From the NCBI RefSeq assembly GCF_020539525.1, contig NZ_JACDXX010000004.1:124001-188000 (forward strand): a stretch of DNA of 64,000 nucleotides, in the 5' to 3' direction. This DNA comes from Pseudogemmobacter faecipullorum (lineage in GTDB: Bacteria; Pseudomonadota; Alphaproteobacteria; Rhodobacterales; Rhodobacteraceae). The first letter of the stretch is position 1, and each line of letters starts with the position of its first letter. The translations under genes and the position numbers were made by a program. Below, one piece after another: positions 1-12,064 of this stretch. Under the pieces are notes generated by a model that worked only from the letters and a program-made list of their open reading frames with translations, did no database searches and was not told the DNA's origin.

Positions 1-522
1 GAAGATCTGCTGCGCGATGATTATGCGCGCCATATCGCGGGCTCGGGTTGTATGTTCCTTGAGCCAGCCTGGAAAATGCTGCTGTCGAACAAGGGCATTC
101 TGCCGGTGCTCTGGCAGATGTTCGAGGGCCATCCTAACCTTCTGCCCGCCTTCTTTGAGGCCGATGTCGCCGCCGCGCTGCGCGGAGATGGCCAGGCGGT
201 GCCAGAGGTGCGCGAGGCCTTCTCCCGCGCGGCGGATCAGCTGTTCCAGGGCCATGTGACCAAGCCTTTGTTCTCGCGCGAGGGCGCCTCGGTCTCGATC
301 ATCGAAGCGGGTCGGGTCAGCGAGGCGGCGGCGAAGAGCCCCTATGATCATCATCCGCGCGTGGTTCAGGCCTATCAGCCGCTGCCGGTGTTTGAGGGCT
401 TTCTCCCGGTGATCGGGGCCTGGATGGTCGGTCATGACTGTGCCGGTATTGGGATTCGCGAGGACCGGCTGCGGATCACTCAGGATCTGTCGCGCTTCAA
501 ACCCCATTTTATTGCTCCGTAA
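1..522 (+). CDS. glutathionylspermidine synthase family protein (YgiC-like), 3' part only
   Basis: This is the C-terminal 173 residues of a gene that begins before the window; the frame is open from base 1. It matches the end of the YgiC/YjfC branch of the glutathionylspermidine synthase preATP-grasp family, which are ATP-dependent carboxylate-amine ligases whose substrate is unknown for YgiC. Recognisable elements are EPAWKMLLSNKGILPVLW (residues 21-38 of the fragment), QAYQPLPVFEG and the near-invariant end GIGIREDRLRITQDLSRFKPH. The family is normally about 380 residues, so roughly half is missing. A YgiB-like lipoprotein gene follows 35 bp downstream, the usual partner. Family assignment is firm; the reaction is not established. 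Confidence 0.85.
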   Translation, partial: EDLLRDDYARHIAGSGCMFLEPAWKMLLSNKGILPVLWQMFEGHPNLLPAFFEADVAAALRGDGQAVPEVREAFSRAADQLFQGHVTKPLFSREGASVSIIEAGRVSEAAAKSPYDHHPRVVQAYQPLPVFEGFLPVIGAWMVGHDCAGIGIREDRLRITQDLSRFKPHFIAP

Positions 523-557
523 CCTGAACTTGACCACCCGGACTGCAGGAGAAGGCC

Positions 558-1145
558 ATGACGAAACGCTCTAAACATGTCGCGCTTGCCATTCTTGGCG
601 CCACGGCCTTTGCCCTGGCAGGCTGCCAGGAAAGCGAGGTTGAGGCCCAGGCCTTTCCGGATCTGCAAAGCTGTAAGGAAGCGGCCAGCCTCGCGGGCTA
701 TGTCACGGCCGGGGAATGCGAAACCGCCTTTGCCGAAGCCGAGGCCCTGCATGCGGAATCGGCGCCGCGTTACGACAGCCTCGCCGTCTGTGAGGCCGAG
801 CATGGCGCGGGCAATTGCGGGGATGGTCCGGCTGCGCAGTCAGGCGGTGGCGGGGTGGGTTCGATCTTCATGCCACTGATGATGGGCTATCTGATGGGCT
901 CGATGATGGGCGGCGGCGGTCTCGGCCGGGGCGCAGCGGCCTCGCAGCCCATGTATAAAACGGCGGATGGCAAATTCACCAATGCCGCCGGGACGGCCAG
1001 TTACGGGGCCAATTCCGGCCGCGCCAAAGTGCCGTCGAGCCAGTTTGCCCGCCCGGCCAGCACGGTGAACAAGCCGCCGATGAGCGCGGCCCCCTCAGCC
1101 TCGCGCGGTGGGTTTGGCGGCTCGTCCTCGGGGGCGGGCGGCTGA
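558..1145 (+). CDS. DUF1190 family lipoprotein (YgiB-like)
   Basis: A 195-residue protein with a lipoprotein signal peptide: positively charged start, hydrophobic stretch and lipobox LAGC, with the lipidated Cys at about residue 22. The mature part has spaced cysteines (LQSCKEA, GECETAF, VCEAEHG, GNCGDG) as in DUF1190/YgiB proteins, then a Gly/Met-rich hydrophobic stretch (about 96-125) and a low-complexity Ser/Gly/Ala tail. It is expected to be anchored in the envelope. The RBS is aggagaagg just before the ATG. It follows the YgiC-like gene, so both are probably one operon; in E. coli the order is ygiB then ygiC, the reverse of this. The biochemical role is unknown. Confidence 0.8.
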   Translation: MTKRSKHVALAILGATAFALAGCQESEVEAQAFPDLQSCKEAASLAGYVTAGECETAFAEAEALHAESAPRYDSLAVCEAEHGAGNCGDGPAAQSGGGGVGSIFMPLMMGYLMGSMMGGGGLGRGAAASQPMYKTADGKFTNAAGTASYGANSGRAKVPSSQFARPASTVNKPPMSAAPSASRGGFGGSSSGAGG

Positions 1146-1190
1146 GGCCAGCTCCGGGCCGGCAAAGCTCCTGCAGAGAAAAAAACCAGA

Positions 1191-1219
1191 CGCGCCCCGG
1201 TGACACGGTGGCGCGTTTT
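1191..1219 (+). terminator. Rho-independent terminator after the ygiC/ygiB pair
   Basis: Hairpin with outer arms cgcgcc/ggcgcg and inner ccg/cgg around a gtgaca loop, followed by TTTT. It lies 45 bp after the YgiB-like stop codon. Confidence 0.75.
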
Positions 1220-1271
1220 GCATTGCTGTGGCGCATGAGGCGGCGGGGGGATTCTCGCAACACATGGCCCG

Positions 1272-1318
1272 AAAATTACGAAAGCCGCACAACCTGTAAG
1301 GTTACACGGCTTTCCGTA
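1272..1318 (-). terminator. terminator of the tRNA-Leu gene
   Basis: On the minus strand a long hairpin (outer arms acggaaagccg/cggctttcgt, inner gtaacct/aggttgt) is followed by a TTTT run, 7 bp past the tRNA 3' end. It fits a monocistronic tRNA transcript. Confidence 0.7.
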
Positions 1319-1324
1319 GTATAG

Positions 1325-1409
1325 TGGTGCCCAGAAGAGGACTCGAACCTCCACGCCTTGCAGCGCTGGTACCTGAAACCAGTGCGTCTACCAATTCCGC
1401 CATCTGGGC
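1325..1409 (-). tRNA. tRNA-Leu (anticodon CAG)
   Basis: 85 nt including an encoded CCA end. The acceptor stem is GCCCAGA/TCTGGGC. The D-arm region reads GGCGGAATTGGTAGACGC, typical of class II leucine tRNAs. The anticodon stem is CTGGT/ACCAG with loop TTCAGGT (CAG). A long variable arm is present and the T-arm is GGAGGTTCGAGTCCTC. It decodes CUG, a very common Leu codon in this GC-rich genome. A consensus promoter lies upstream and a hairpin terminator downstream. Confidence 0.97.
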
Positions 1410-1426
1410 ACGCTTCAGTAAGGCGG

Positions 1427-1455
1427 TGTTTAGATTTTGGGGCGGGGGATGTCAA
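1427..1455 (-). promoter_or_regulatory. sigma-70-type promoter of tRNA-Leu
   Basis: On the minus strand a perfect -35 TTGACA (1455-1450) is separated by exactly 17 bp from TAAACA (1432-1427). This would start transcription about 10 bp before the mature tRNA 5' end. Confidence 0.7.
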
Positions 1456-1610
1456 CAAGGTCAAAACGCTTTTTTTCAGAAATTTTACATTTTCTTTCAC
1501 CCTGTTAGCGGAAAGCTGTGATTTCCTGAGGATTCCGGGCTTTTGTCTTGCTGGAGCGAAGTGGCAGAGCTATGGAGCGGGAAAGGCAACCCCGGCGTGG
1601 GAGTATTCGC

Positions 1611-2597
1611 ATGAGCAAGCTGGTCACGATTTATGGCGGCTCGGGTTTCGTTGGCCGCTATGTCGCGCGGCGATTTGCCAAACTCGGCTGGCGCGTCAGG
1701 GTGGCCGTGCGCCGCCCGAATGAGGCGATTTTTGTCAGGCCCTATGGCGTGCCGGGGCAGGTTGAGCCTGTTCTGTGTAATATCCGCAATGAGGCCAGCG
1801 TCGCGCGCGCCGCGATCGGTGCGGATGCGGTGGTCAACTGCGTTGGCACTTTCGCTGCCGGCGGGCGCAATAATTTCAACGCGGTCCATGTGGAAGGTGC
1901 GGCGAATATCGCCCGCGCGGCTGCCGGGGCGGGCGTTGCGGCGCTGGTGCATCTCTCGGCGCTAGGCGCGGATGCGCAGTCGCGCTCGGCCTATGGCCGC
2001 TCGAAAGCCGCGGGCGAGGCGGCGGTTGCCGGGGCTTTCCCGGCCGCGGTCATTCTGCGGCCCTCGGTGATCTTCGGCACCGAGGATGGTTTCTTCAATA
2101 AATTCGCTTCTCTGGCGCAATGCGCGCCGGTTCTGCCGATTGCCGGTGGCGCGACATTGTTCCAGCCGGCTTTCGTCGATGATGTGGCCGAGGCGGTGGT
2201 GCGGGCGGTAACCCAGGCCGCGGCTCCCGGGGTCTATGAGCTGGGCGGGCCGGAAGTGGCCTCGCTGGGCGAGCTGATCGGGCGGATGCTGCCGGTGATC
2301 CAGCGCCGCCGCCTGGTGCTGAATCTGCCCTCGGCGATTATGACGGTTCCGGCGGTGCTGCTCGATCTGGGCTCGGCGCTGACGGGCGGTCTGATCCGTA
2401 ATTCACTGCTGACGCGTGATCAGCTGCGGATGCTGGAGCGCGACAATGTGGTCAGCGAGGGCGCGAGGGGCTTTGACGCCTTTGGAATCGCGCCGACCGC
2501 TTTTGAGGCGGTGATCCCGGATTATCTCTGGCGCTTCCGGCCCTCGGGTCAGTATGCCGCCATCAAGGATTCTGCCAAAAATCTGAAAAAGGCCTGA
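1611..2597 (+). CDS. NDUFA9-like atypical short-chain dehydrogenase (complex I-associated family)
   Basis: A 328-residue NAD(P)-binding protein of the extended/atypical SDR family. The Rossmann motif is [14 protein letters not shown] near the N-terminus (GGxGFxG), and later elements are [28 protein letters not shown] (YxxxK) and LRPSVIFG. This pattern is that of the NDUFA9/39-kDa complex I accessory group and its alphaproteobacterial relatives, which bind NADPH structurally and have no proven catalysis. I chose the ATG at 1611 because it has a GTGGGAG ribosome site and starts directly at the Rossmann strand; an upstream in-frame extension to 1548 has no support. uppP follows after 4 bp, suggesting co-transcription. 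Confidence 0.85.
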   Translation: MSKLVTIYGGSGFVGRYVARRFAKLGWRVRVAVRRPNEAIFVRPYGVPGQVEPVLCNIRNEASVARAAIGADAVVNCVGTFAAGGRNNFNAVHVEGAANIARAAAGAGVAALVHLSALGADAQSRSAYGRSKAAGEAAVAGAFPAAVILRPSVIFGTEDGFFNKFASLAQCAPVLPIAGGATLFQPAFVDDVAEAVVRAVTQAAAPGVYELGGPEVASLGELIGRMLPVIQRRRLVLNLPSAIMTVPAVLLDLGSALTGGLIRNSLLTRDQLRMLERDNVVSEGARGFDAFGIAPTAFEAVIPDYLWRFRPSGQYAAIKDSAKNLKKA

Positions 2598-2601
2598 GGC
2601 T

Positions 2602-3405
2602 TTGGACAATATATTGCTCGCCGCCGTTCTGGGTCTGCTGGAGGGGCTGACCGAGTTTGTCCCGGTGTCATCGACCGGTCACCTGCTTCTGCTGGGGCAT
2701 TTCCTTGGTTTTTCCTCGCCAGGCAATGCCTTTGCGGTGGTGATCCAGCTCGGAGCAGTTCTGGCATTATTTTCGGTCTATGCGGCGAAGCTGACCCGGA
2801 TCGGGCTGGCGGCGCGCCATGATCTGGCGGCACGGCGGACCTTCTTCTCGCTGCTGCTGGCCTTTCTGCCGGCCGTGTTCATCGGTCTGGCGCTGCATAA
2901 ATTCATCAAGGAAGTGCTGTTCGAGACCCCGGTTCTGATCGCGGTGATGCTGATCCTCGGCGGCTTTATTCTGCTGGTCGTTGACCGGCTCGCGCCGGAA
3001 CATCCGCAGCATACCGATGCGATGAAACTGCCGCTGGGAAAATCGCTCGCCATCGGGTTCTGTCAATGCCTTGCCATGGTGCCTGGGGTGTCGCGCTCGG
3101 GGGCGACCATTGTCGGCGCGCTGCTGATGGGGGTCGAAAAGCGGGCGGCGGCAGAATTCTCCTTCCTGCTGTCGATCCCGACAATGGGCGCGGCGGTGGC
3201 CTATGACATCTTTAAAAACCGCGATGTGCTGGATTTCAGCGCCATTTCTGACATTGCCGTCGGCTTTATCGTGGCCTTCCTCACCGCCGTTTTTGTGGTG
3301 AAATGGGTGCTGAGCTATGTCGGGCGCTATGGCTATGCGGTGTTTGGCTGGTGGCGAATCATTGTCGGCCTGGCGGCACTTATCGGTCTGTCGCTTGGAT
3401 ATTGA
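2602..3405 (+). CDS. uppP: undecaprenyl-diphosphatase UppP (BacA family)
   Basis: Integral membrane phosphatase that dephosphorylates undecaprenyl pyrophosphate, recycling the lipid carrier used for peptidoglycan and other envelope polymers. It is 267 residues, standard length. Both family motifs are visible: [14 protein letters not shown] at residues 14-27 and [10 protein letters not shown] around 155-164, which supply the catalytic Glu, Ser and Arg residues. Several hydrophobic helices fill the rest. The start appears to be TTG at 2602: a stop codon at 2584 in the same frame closes the frame just upstream and no ATG precedes the first helix. It lies 4 bp after the NDUFA9-like gene. Confidence 0.93.
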   Translation: MDNILLAAVLGLLEGLTEFVPVSSTGHLLLLGHFLGFSSPGNAFAVVIQLGAVLALFSVYAAKLTRIGLAARHDLAARRTFFSLLLAFLPAVFIGLALHKFIKEVLFETPVLIAVMLILGGFILLVVDRLAPEHPQHTDAMKLPLGKSLAIGFCQCLAMVPGVSRSGATIVGALLMGVEKRAAAEFSFLLSIPTMGAAVAYDIFKNRDVLDFSAISDIAVGFIVAFLTAVFVVKWVLSYVGRYGYAVFGWWRIIVGLAALIGLSLGY

Positions 3406-3413
3406 GTGGGTGT

Positions 3414-3502
3414 GTAAGCTTTGCTGACCTATTATCCGACGTAAGGGCGCATTTTTTGCGCCGCCGGGGCCGGAAAAACAAATATAGGTAAGCTTTGCTG
3501 AC
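3414..3502. repeat. 15-bp direct repeat pair in the uppP-gltD intergenic region
   Basis: The sequence gtaagctttgctgac occurs twice, at 3414-3428 and 3488-3502, a 74-bp centre-to-centre spacing (about seven helical turns). Each copy contains the palindrome aagctt. Between them is a small inverted repeat, ggcgca-ttttt-tgcgcc (3446-3462), whose T-run is in the loop, so it is not a normal terminator. The region (3406-3568) holds no gene and must contain the gltD promoter. The repeats could be binding sites for a regulator, but this is inference. Confidence 0.55.
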
Positions 3503-3568
3503 TTTTAATTCTCTGGGCCAGGGGGTAACACGGGCGTATCCGAAACCTGCTTCCGGGAACGCGCAGCC

Positions 3569-5008
3569 ATGGCCACGCAGAAGATGCTTAAATTCGTCAC
3601 CCTCGGCAAAGAAATGCCCGAGAAGCGGATAGCCTCAGACCGAAAGCAGGATTTTGACGAGATTTACCGCGAATTCGCGGCGCAGAAGGCGGCCGAACAG
3701 GCCAGCCGCTGCAGCCAGTGTGGCGTGCCCTATTGCCAGGCCCATTGCCCGCTGCACAATAATATTCCCGACTGGCTGCGCCTGACCGCAGAGGGTCGCC
3801 TGCGCGAGGCCTATGAGATCAGCCAGGCCACCAATAGTTTCCCCGAGATCTGTGGCCGGATCTGCCCGCAGGATCGTCTCTGTGAAGGCAATTGTGTGAT
3901 CGAGCAGTCGGGCCATGGCACGGTCACCATCGGCTCGGTCGAGAAATATATCACCGATAAAGCCTGGGAGCAGGGCTGGGTTCAGCCCGGCCGCCCCCTG
4001 GCCGAGCGGGCGGAAAGCGTCGGCATCATCGGCGCGGGTCCGGCGGGTCTGGCAGCGGCGGACCGCCTGCGCCGGGCCGGTATTCAGGTCACGGTCTATG
4101 ACCGCTATGACCGGGCCGGTGGACTGCTCACCTATGGTATCCCCGGTTTCAAACTGGAAAAGCCGGTGGTGATGCGCCGCATCGCACAGCTGGAAGCGGC
4201 CGGTGTGAGTTTCGTGATGAACTGCGCCGTGGGGGAGACCCTGTCGTTTGAGGCGATCCGGGCACAGCATGCTGCGGTGCTGATCGCCACCGGGGTCTAT
4301 AAAAACCGTGAGATCGACGCCCCGGGTTCGGAGGCGCGCGGCATCGTCAGAGCGCTGGATTATCTGACCGTGGCGAACCGCCTCTCCTTTGGCGATACCG
4401 TGCCGGAATATGAGGATGGGACGCTGAATGCGGCCGGTAAACGCGTTGTGGTGATCGGCGGCGGCGATACCGCCATGGATTGCCTGCGCACCGCGATCCG
4501 CCAGGGCGCGACTTCGGTGAAATGTCTTTATCGCCGCGACAGGGCGAATATGCCCGGCTCGCAGCGCGAAACCCAGAATGCCGAGGAAGAGGGCGTCGAA
4601 TTCGTCTGGCTCACGGCGCCGAAGGGCTTCACCGGGGCGGGCGTGGTTGAGGGCGTGATGGTGCAGAAAATGCGCCTTGGCGCCCCGGATGCCTCGGGCC
4701 GTCAGTCGCCCGAAGTGATCGGGGGTGCTGATTATATCGAGCCTGCCGATCTGGTGATCCAGGCGCTGGGGTTCGAGCCGGAAGATCTGCCGCAACTCTG
4801 GGGGGCCGAGGGGCTGGGCGTCACCCGCTGGGGCACGCTTAAAACCGATTTCCGCAGCCATGCCACCAGCCTGCCGGGCGTTTTCGCGGCCGGTGACATT
4901 GTGCGTGGCGCGAGCCTCGTGGTCTGGGCGATCCGGGACGGGCGGGAGGCGGCGGATTCCATCCTTGGCTATCTGGCGCAATCTGCCGCTGCGGTCGCGG
5001 CTGAGTAA
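3569..5008 (+). CDS. gltD: glutamate synthase (NADPH) small subunit
   Basis: Beta subunit of NADPH-GOGAT. It takes electrons from NADPH through FAD and iron-sulfur clusters to the GltB subunit, which makes glutamate from glutamine and 2-oxoglutarate. It is 479 residues, the usual size. The N-terminal cluster-binding cysteines are in CSQCGVPYCQAHCP and CGRICPQDRLCEGNC. The FAD fold is GIIGAGPAGLAAADRL, and the NADPH-binding fold is VVVIGGGDTAMDCLRTA. The C-terminal ATG-like motif AAGDIVRGASLVVWAIRDGR completes the flavin site. The direct repeats upstream may be regulatory. gltB is not adjacent but follows after one small secreted-protein gene. Confidence 0.96.
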   Translation: MATQKMLKFVTLGKEMPEKRIASDRKQDFDEIYREFAAQKAAEQASRCSQCGVPYCQAHCPLHNNIPDWLRLTAEGRLREAYEISQATNSFPEICGRICPQDRLCEGNCVIEQSGHGTVTIGSVEKYITDKAWEQGWVQPGRPLAERAESVGIIGAGPAGLAAADRLRRAGIQVTVYDRYDRAGGLLTYGIPGFKLEKPVVMRRIAQLEAAGVSFVMNCAVGETLSFEAIRAQHAAVLIATGVYKNREIDAPGSEARGIVRALDYLTVANRLSFGDTVPEYEDGTLNAAGKRVVVIGGGDTAMDCLRTAIRQGATSVKCLYRRDRANMPGSQRETQNAEEEGVEFVWLTAPKGFTGAGVVEGVMVQKMRLGAPDASGRQSPEVIGGADYIEPADLVIQALGFEPEDLPQLWGAEGLGVTRWGTLKTDFRSHATSLPGVFAAGDIVRGASLVVWAIRDGREAADSILGYLAQSAAAVAAE

Positions 5009-5150
5009 GCGGGCGGCTGAACCCATGACACTCCCGCCCTCTTCCCGTGCCAGAGCCGGAATGGCTGCTGGCGCGGCCGTGATGAGTATCGCGCCGAATT
5101 CTGTGCCAGGGTGGCGCGATATTGCACCCGATCATGAAGGTATTGCCGGT

Positions 5151-5867
5151 ATGAAACCCCTGTTCTCCGCCCTGGCGCTCGCCCTGACGCTTCCCCTTGC
5201 CGCAGAGGCCAGGACCTGGACGCCGCCGCAGGGCTGCGAAATCTTTCTGACCGTGCAGTCCCAGGGCTGCCGGGTGTCAAACCACTATATCTGCAGCGCC
5301 GATCCGGCCGGCGATCAGTGGCGCGCCGATTTTGACCAGGAGGGCCTCTATTTCCGCTCGCGGATCAATGCCGAGACCGAATGGGTCGAGAGCTTTGAGA
5401 TGAACCCGCCGCAGCGGCAGTGGCTGGATGCCGGGCGCGCCGATCCGGCCTCGTTCAGCGAATTGCTGGCGACCGGGCTTGATACATTCGAATTCACCCT
5501 CAGCCGGGATTCCGGCATCGGCTCGCGGGTCACCGGCTTTGACCGGCTGACCGGCAACAGCATCACCGTTGATGGTTTCCTGCTGGAAGAGACCGAATAT
5601 GAAGCGCTCGAGGAACATGAAAGCGGCGAGGTCCGTGGCAATCGTGGCCATGAATATATCAGCCGCGAGCTGCGGCTGTTCTTCTCGGGCGCAGGGCAGA
5701 TGGATCTCGGCGACGGCGAATGGCTGCCCTATTCCGGCGCGCCGCTCGATATTCTGAAACCGGGCGAAAAAGGCTTTGGCGCGACGCAGCCGCTTTATGA
5801 CTGCGATCCGCTGATGACCGAAGCCCCGGGCAATCCGGCAATCATCAGGGCGCGATATGACGGATGA
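5151..5867 (+). CDS. secreted protein of unknown function between gltD and gltB
   Basis: A 238-residue protein with a clear Sec signal peptide (MKPLFSALALALTLPLAAEA, cleavage after about residue 20). The mature part is acidic, has cysteines near its start (GCEIFLTVQSQGCRVSNHYIC) and one near its end (YDCDP), and is predicted to be a small beta-rich periplasmic protein. I recognise no catalytic motif. I chose the ATG at 5151 because it starts the signal peptide; the open frame extends back to 4860 over the end of gltD but that is coincidental. It sits in the same orientation between gltD and gltB and is probably co-transcribed, though no link to nitrogen assimilation is visible. Confidence 0.7.
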   Translation: MKPLFSALALALTLPLAAEARTWTPPQGCEIFLTVQSQGCRVSNHYICSADPAGDQWRADFDQEGLYFRSRINAETEWVESFEMNPPQRQWLDAGRADPASFSELLATGLDTFEFTLSRDSGIGSRVTGFDRLTGNSITVDGFLLEETEYEALEEHESGEVRGNRGHEYISRELRLFFSGAGQMDLGDGEWLPYSGAPLDILKPGEKGFGATQPLYDCDPLMTEAPGNPAIIRARYDG

Positions 5868-5949
5868 GCCGCATGCCATTGCACCAATCTTCCCTGACCC
5901 GACCCGTCCGGACCATGCCTTCGACAGCGCCAGCCCCAGGGAGTGAGCC

Positions 5950-10488
<4,539 letters not shown>

Positions 10489-10530
10489 GGCCAGACCCGG
10501 CTCGCCAATAAGCATAAGCCACGGGAGCTG

Positions 10531-10566
10531 CCCCCCGCCAGTCCACAGCCTGGCGGGGGTTCCTTT
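10531..10566 (+). terminator. terminator after gltB
   Basis: Strong GC hairpin, ccccccgccag paired with ctggcggggg around a short loop, followed by a T-rich tract (ttccttttac). It lies 43 bp past the gltB stop and closes the gltD-gltB transcript. Confidence 0.85.
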
Positions 10567-10648
10567 TACAAAAGGGCTTTTCGCTCGACTTCCCCGCCAG
10601 AGGCGGCGCAAAATGCACCATGTGGTTCTGGTGTGAGGGGCGTAAAGA

Positions 10649-11572
10649 ATGACCCGCGAACAGCGCGCGCTGAGGGTGTCAGCGACAGCGACCTTTGGCC
10701 TGGCGGTTTTCGGCATTGGCTTTGGCCTGCTGACCCGCTCGGGGGCGATCCTGTTCGACGGCACCTATTCGCTGCTCGATACCTTCAGCGCTTTGCTGAT
10801 GCTGCTGGTGGTGCGGCTGATTTCCTCGGCCGGGAGTGGCAGCAAAGAGGGCAAACTGGTCGAGCGTTTCACCCTGGGGTTCTGGCATCTTGAGCCGATC
10901 GTCGTCGGCGTCAGCGGCACTTTGCTGATCGGCTCGGCCTCCTATGCGCTGTTCTCTGCCGTGGATGCGCTGCTGAAGGGCGGGCGTGATCTCGAGTTTG
11001 GCCTGGCGATCCTTTATGCCTCGCTCACCCTTTGTGTCGCGCTGAGCATGACCTTCTTCATGCGCCGGGCGAACCGGCGGCTGAATTCAGCGATCCTGGC
11101 GATTGATGTTACCGGCTGGATGATTTCCTCGGCGCTGACCGCGGCGCTGCTGATCGCCTTTGTCGCCGGCTGGCTGACGGAAGGGACCGGGCTTGCCTGG
11201 ATCCGGCCCTATATTGACCCCGGCATTCTGGCGCTGATCTGTCTGATGGTGCTGCCGCTGCCGGTGCCGGCGGTGCGCCAGGCTCTGGCCGAGATCCTGT
11301 TGATCACCCCCGCCGATCTGAAACAGGAGGTCGATCAGAAGGCGCGGGCGCTGGCGAAACAGGAGGGCTTTCTGTCACACCGGGCCTATGTGGCACGGGT
11401 CGGGCGGGGCACGCAGATCGAGATCTATTTCATCGTGCCCAAAGGCCTGCCGCCGCGCCCGCTCGAGGAATGGGATGCCATCCGCGACCGGCTGGGCGAG
11501 GCGCTGGGCGGCGAGGGGCCGCATCGCTGGCTGACGATCGCCTTTACCACCGATCAGGACTGGGCAGAGTAA
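10649..11572 (+). CDS. cation diffusion facilitator (CDF)-like membrane protein
   Basis: A 307-residue protein with the CDF layout: six hydrophobic helices (about 10-165 and 190-215) and a cytoplasmic C-terminal domain of about 95 residues. CDF proteins normally exchange Zn2+, Fe2+ or similar ions for protons. Here the usual site-A ligands look altered. In helix 2 the DxxxD pair reads YSLLD (Tyr40, Asp44), although Asp37 is nearby. In helix 5 the HxxxD pair reads GWMIS (Gly156, Ser160). It may transport something else, use other ligands, or not be an active zinc transporter. FWHLEP (78-83) is a conserved feature of this subfamily. It stands alone, with the HU gene convergent downstream. Confidence 0.75.
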   Translation: MTREQRALRVSATATFGLAVFGIGFGLLTRSGAILFDGTYSLLDTFSALLMLLVVRLISSAGSGSKEGKLVERFTLGFWHLEPIVVGVSGTLLIGSASYALFSAVDALLKGGRDLEFGLAILYASLTLCVALSMTFFMRRANRRLNSAILAIDVTGWMISSALTAALLIAFVAGWLTEGTGLAWIRPYIDPGILALICLMVLPLPVPAVRQALAEILLITPADLKQEVDQKARALAKQEGFLSHRAYVARVGRGTQIEIYFIVPKGLPPRPLEEWDAIRDRLGEALGGEGPHRWLTIAFTTDQDWAE

Positions 11573-11576
11573 GCAT

Positions 11577-11602
11577 AAAAAAGGGCCGCCCGAAGGCGGC
11601 CC
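11577..11602 (-). terminator. terminator of the HU gene
   Basis: On the minus strand, gggccgcc/ggcggccc with a 4-nt loop is followed by TTTTTT. It begins 28 bp after the HU stop codon. The hairpin also lies 10 bp after the stop of the convergent CDF-like gene, but there is no T-run in that direction. Confidence 0.9.
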
Positions 11603-11629
11603 GGTATCCTCTGCCAGAGTGGCGGAGAA

Positions 11630-11917
11630 TCAGCCGTTCACGAGGTCTTTGAGGGCCTTCGCGATTGCGAATTTCACCTGCTTGTCAGCAGCCTTGGTCA
11701 TGGTCTCACCGGTTGCCGGGTTGCGGACCTGACGCTCGGGGCGCTCTTTGCAGGCCACTTTGCCGAGGCCCGGCAGGGTCACGGCGCCACCGGCGGTCAC
11801 TTCACGGGCAACGATTGCTGCAATCGCGTCGAGGGCAGCCGAAGCGGTCTTTTTATCTGCGCCCATCTCTTCGGCAACAGCGGCTACCAGCTGGGTCTTG
11901 GTCATCGGCTTGGACAT
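11630..11917 (-). CDS. HU family DNA-binding protein
   Basis: A 95-residue histone-like protein that bends and compacts DNA. It shows the HU fold: helical start MTKTQLVAAVAEEMGADKKTASAALDAI, then the beta-arm region ending RNPATGETM, where the intercalating Pro sits in the RNPATG motif, and a C-terminal helix. I chose the ATG at 11917 because it has an AGGAG ribosome site seven bases upstream and gives the standard length; a longer frame starts at 11944. It is monocistronic with its own terminator. It could be HupB or an IHF-like member, but the length and motif favour HU. Confidence 0.93.
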   Translation of the reverse strand: MSKPMTKTQLVAAVAEEMGADKKTASAALDAIAAIVAREVTAGGAVTLPGLGKVACKERPERQVRNPATGETMTKAADKQVKFAIAKALKDLVNG

Positions 11918-12064
11918 TTTATGTCTCCTGATCTCGTTCCTCATGCCCGTTTAAGGGCGCCCTTTGCAGGGTCGCGGCTCAGTCGCCTGGATTGGAGGGG
12001 AAAATCAACCCCCTGAGATAGGATCTGCGACCATTTGAGCGATTTTTCCCTTAATTTTATGCCT

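Noticed and set aside
3446-3462. ggcgca-ttttt-tgcgcc as terminator of uppP
   Set aside because: The T-run is in the loop and no T-tract follows the stem; kept only as a small inverted repeat.
3635-5026. 463-codon minus-strand frame opposite gltD
   Set aside because: Shadow of gltD with low-complexity Arg/His/Gly composition.
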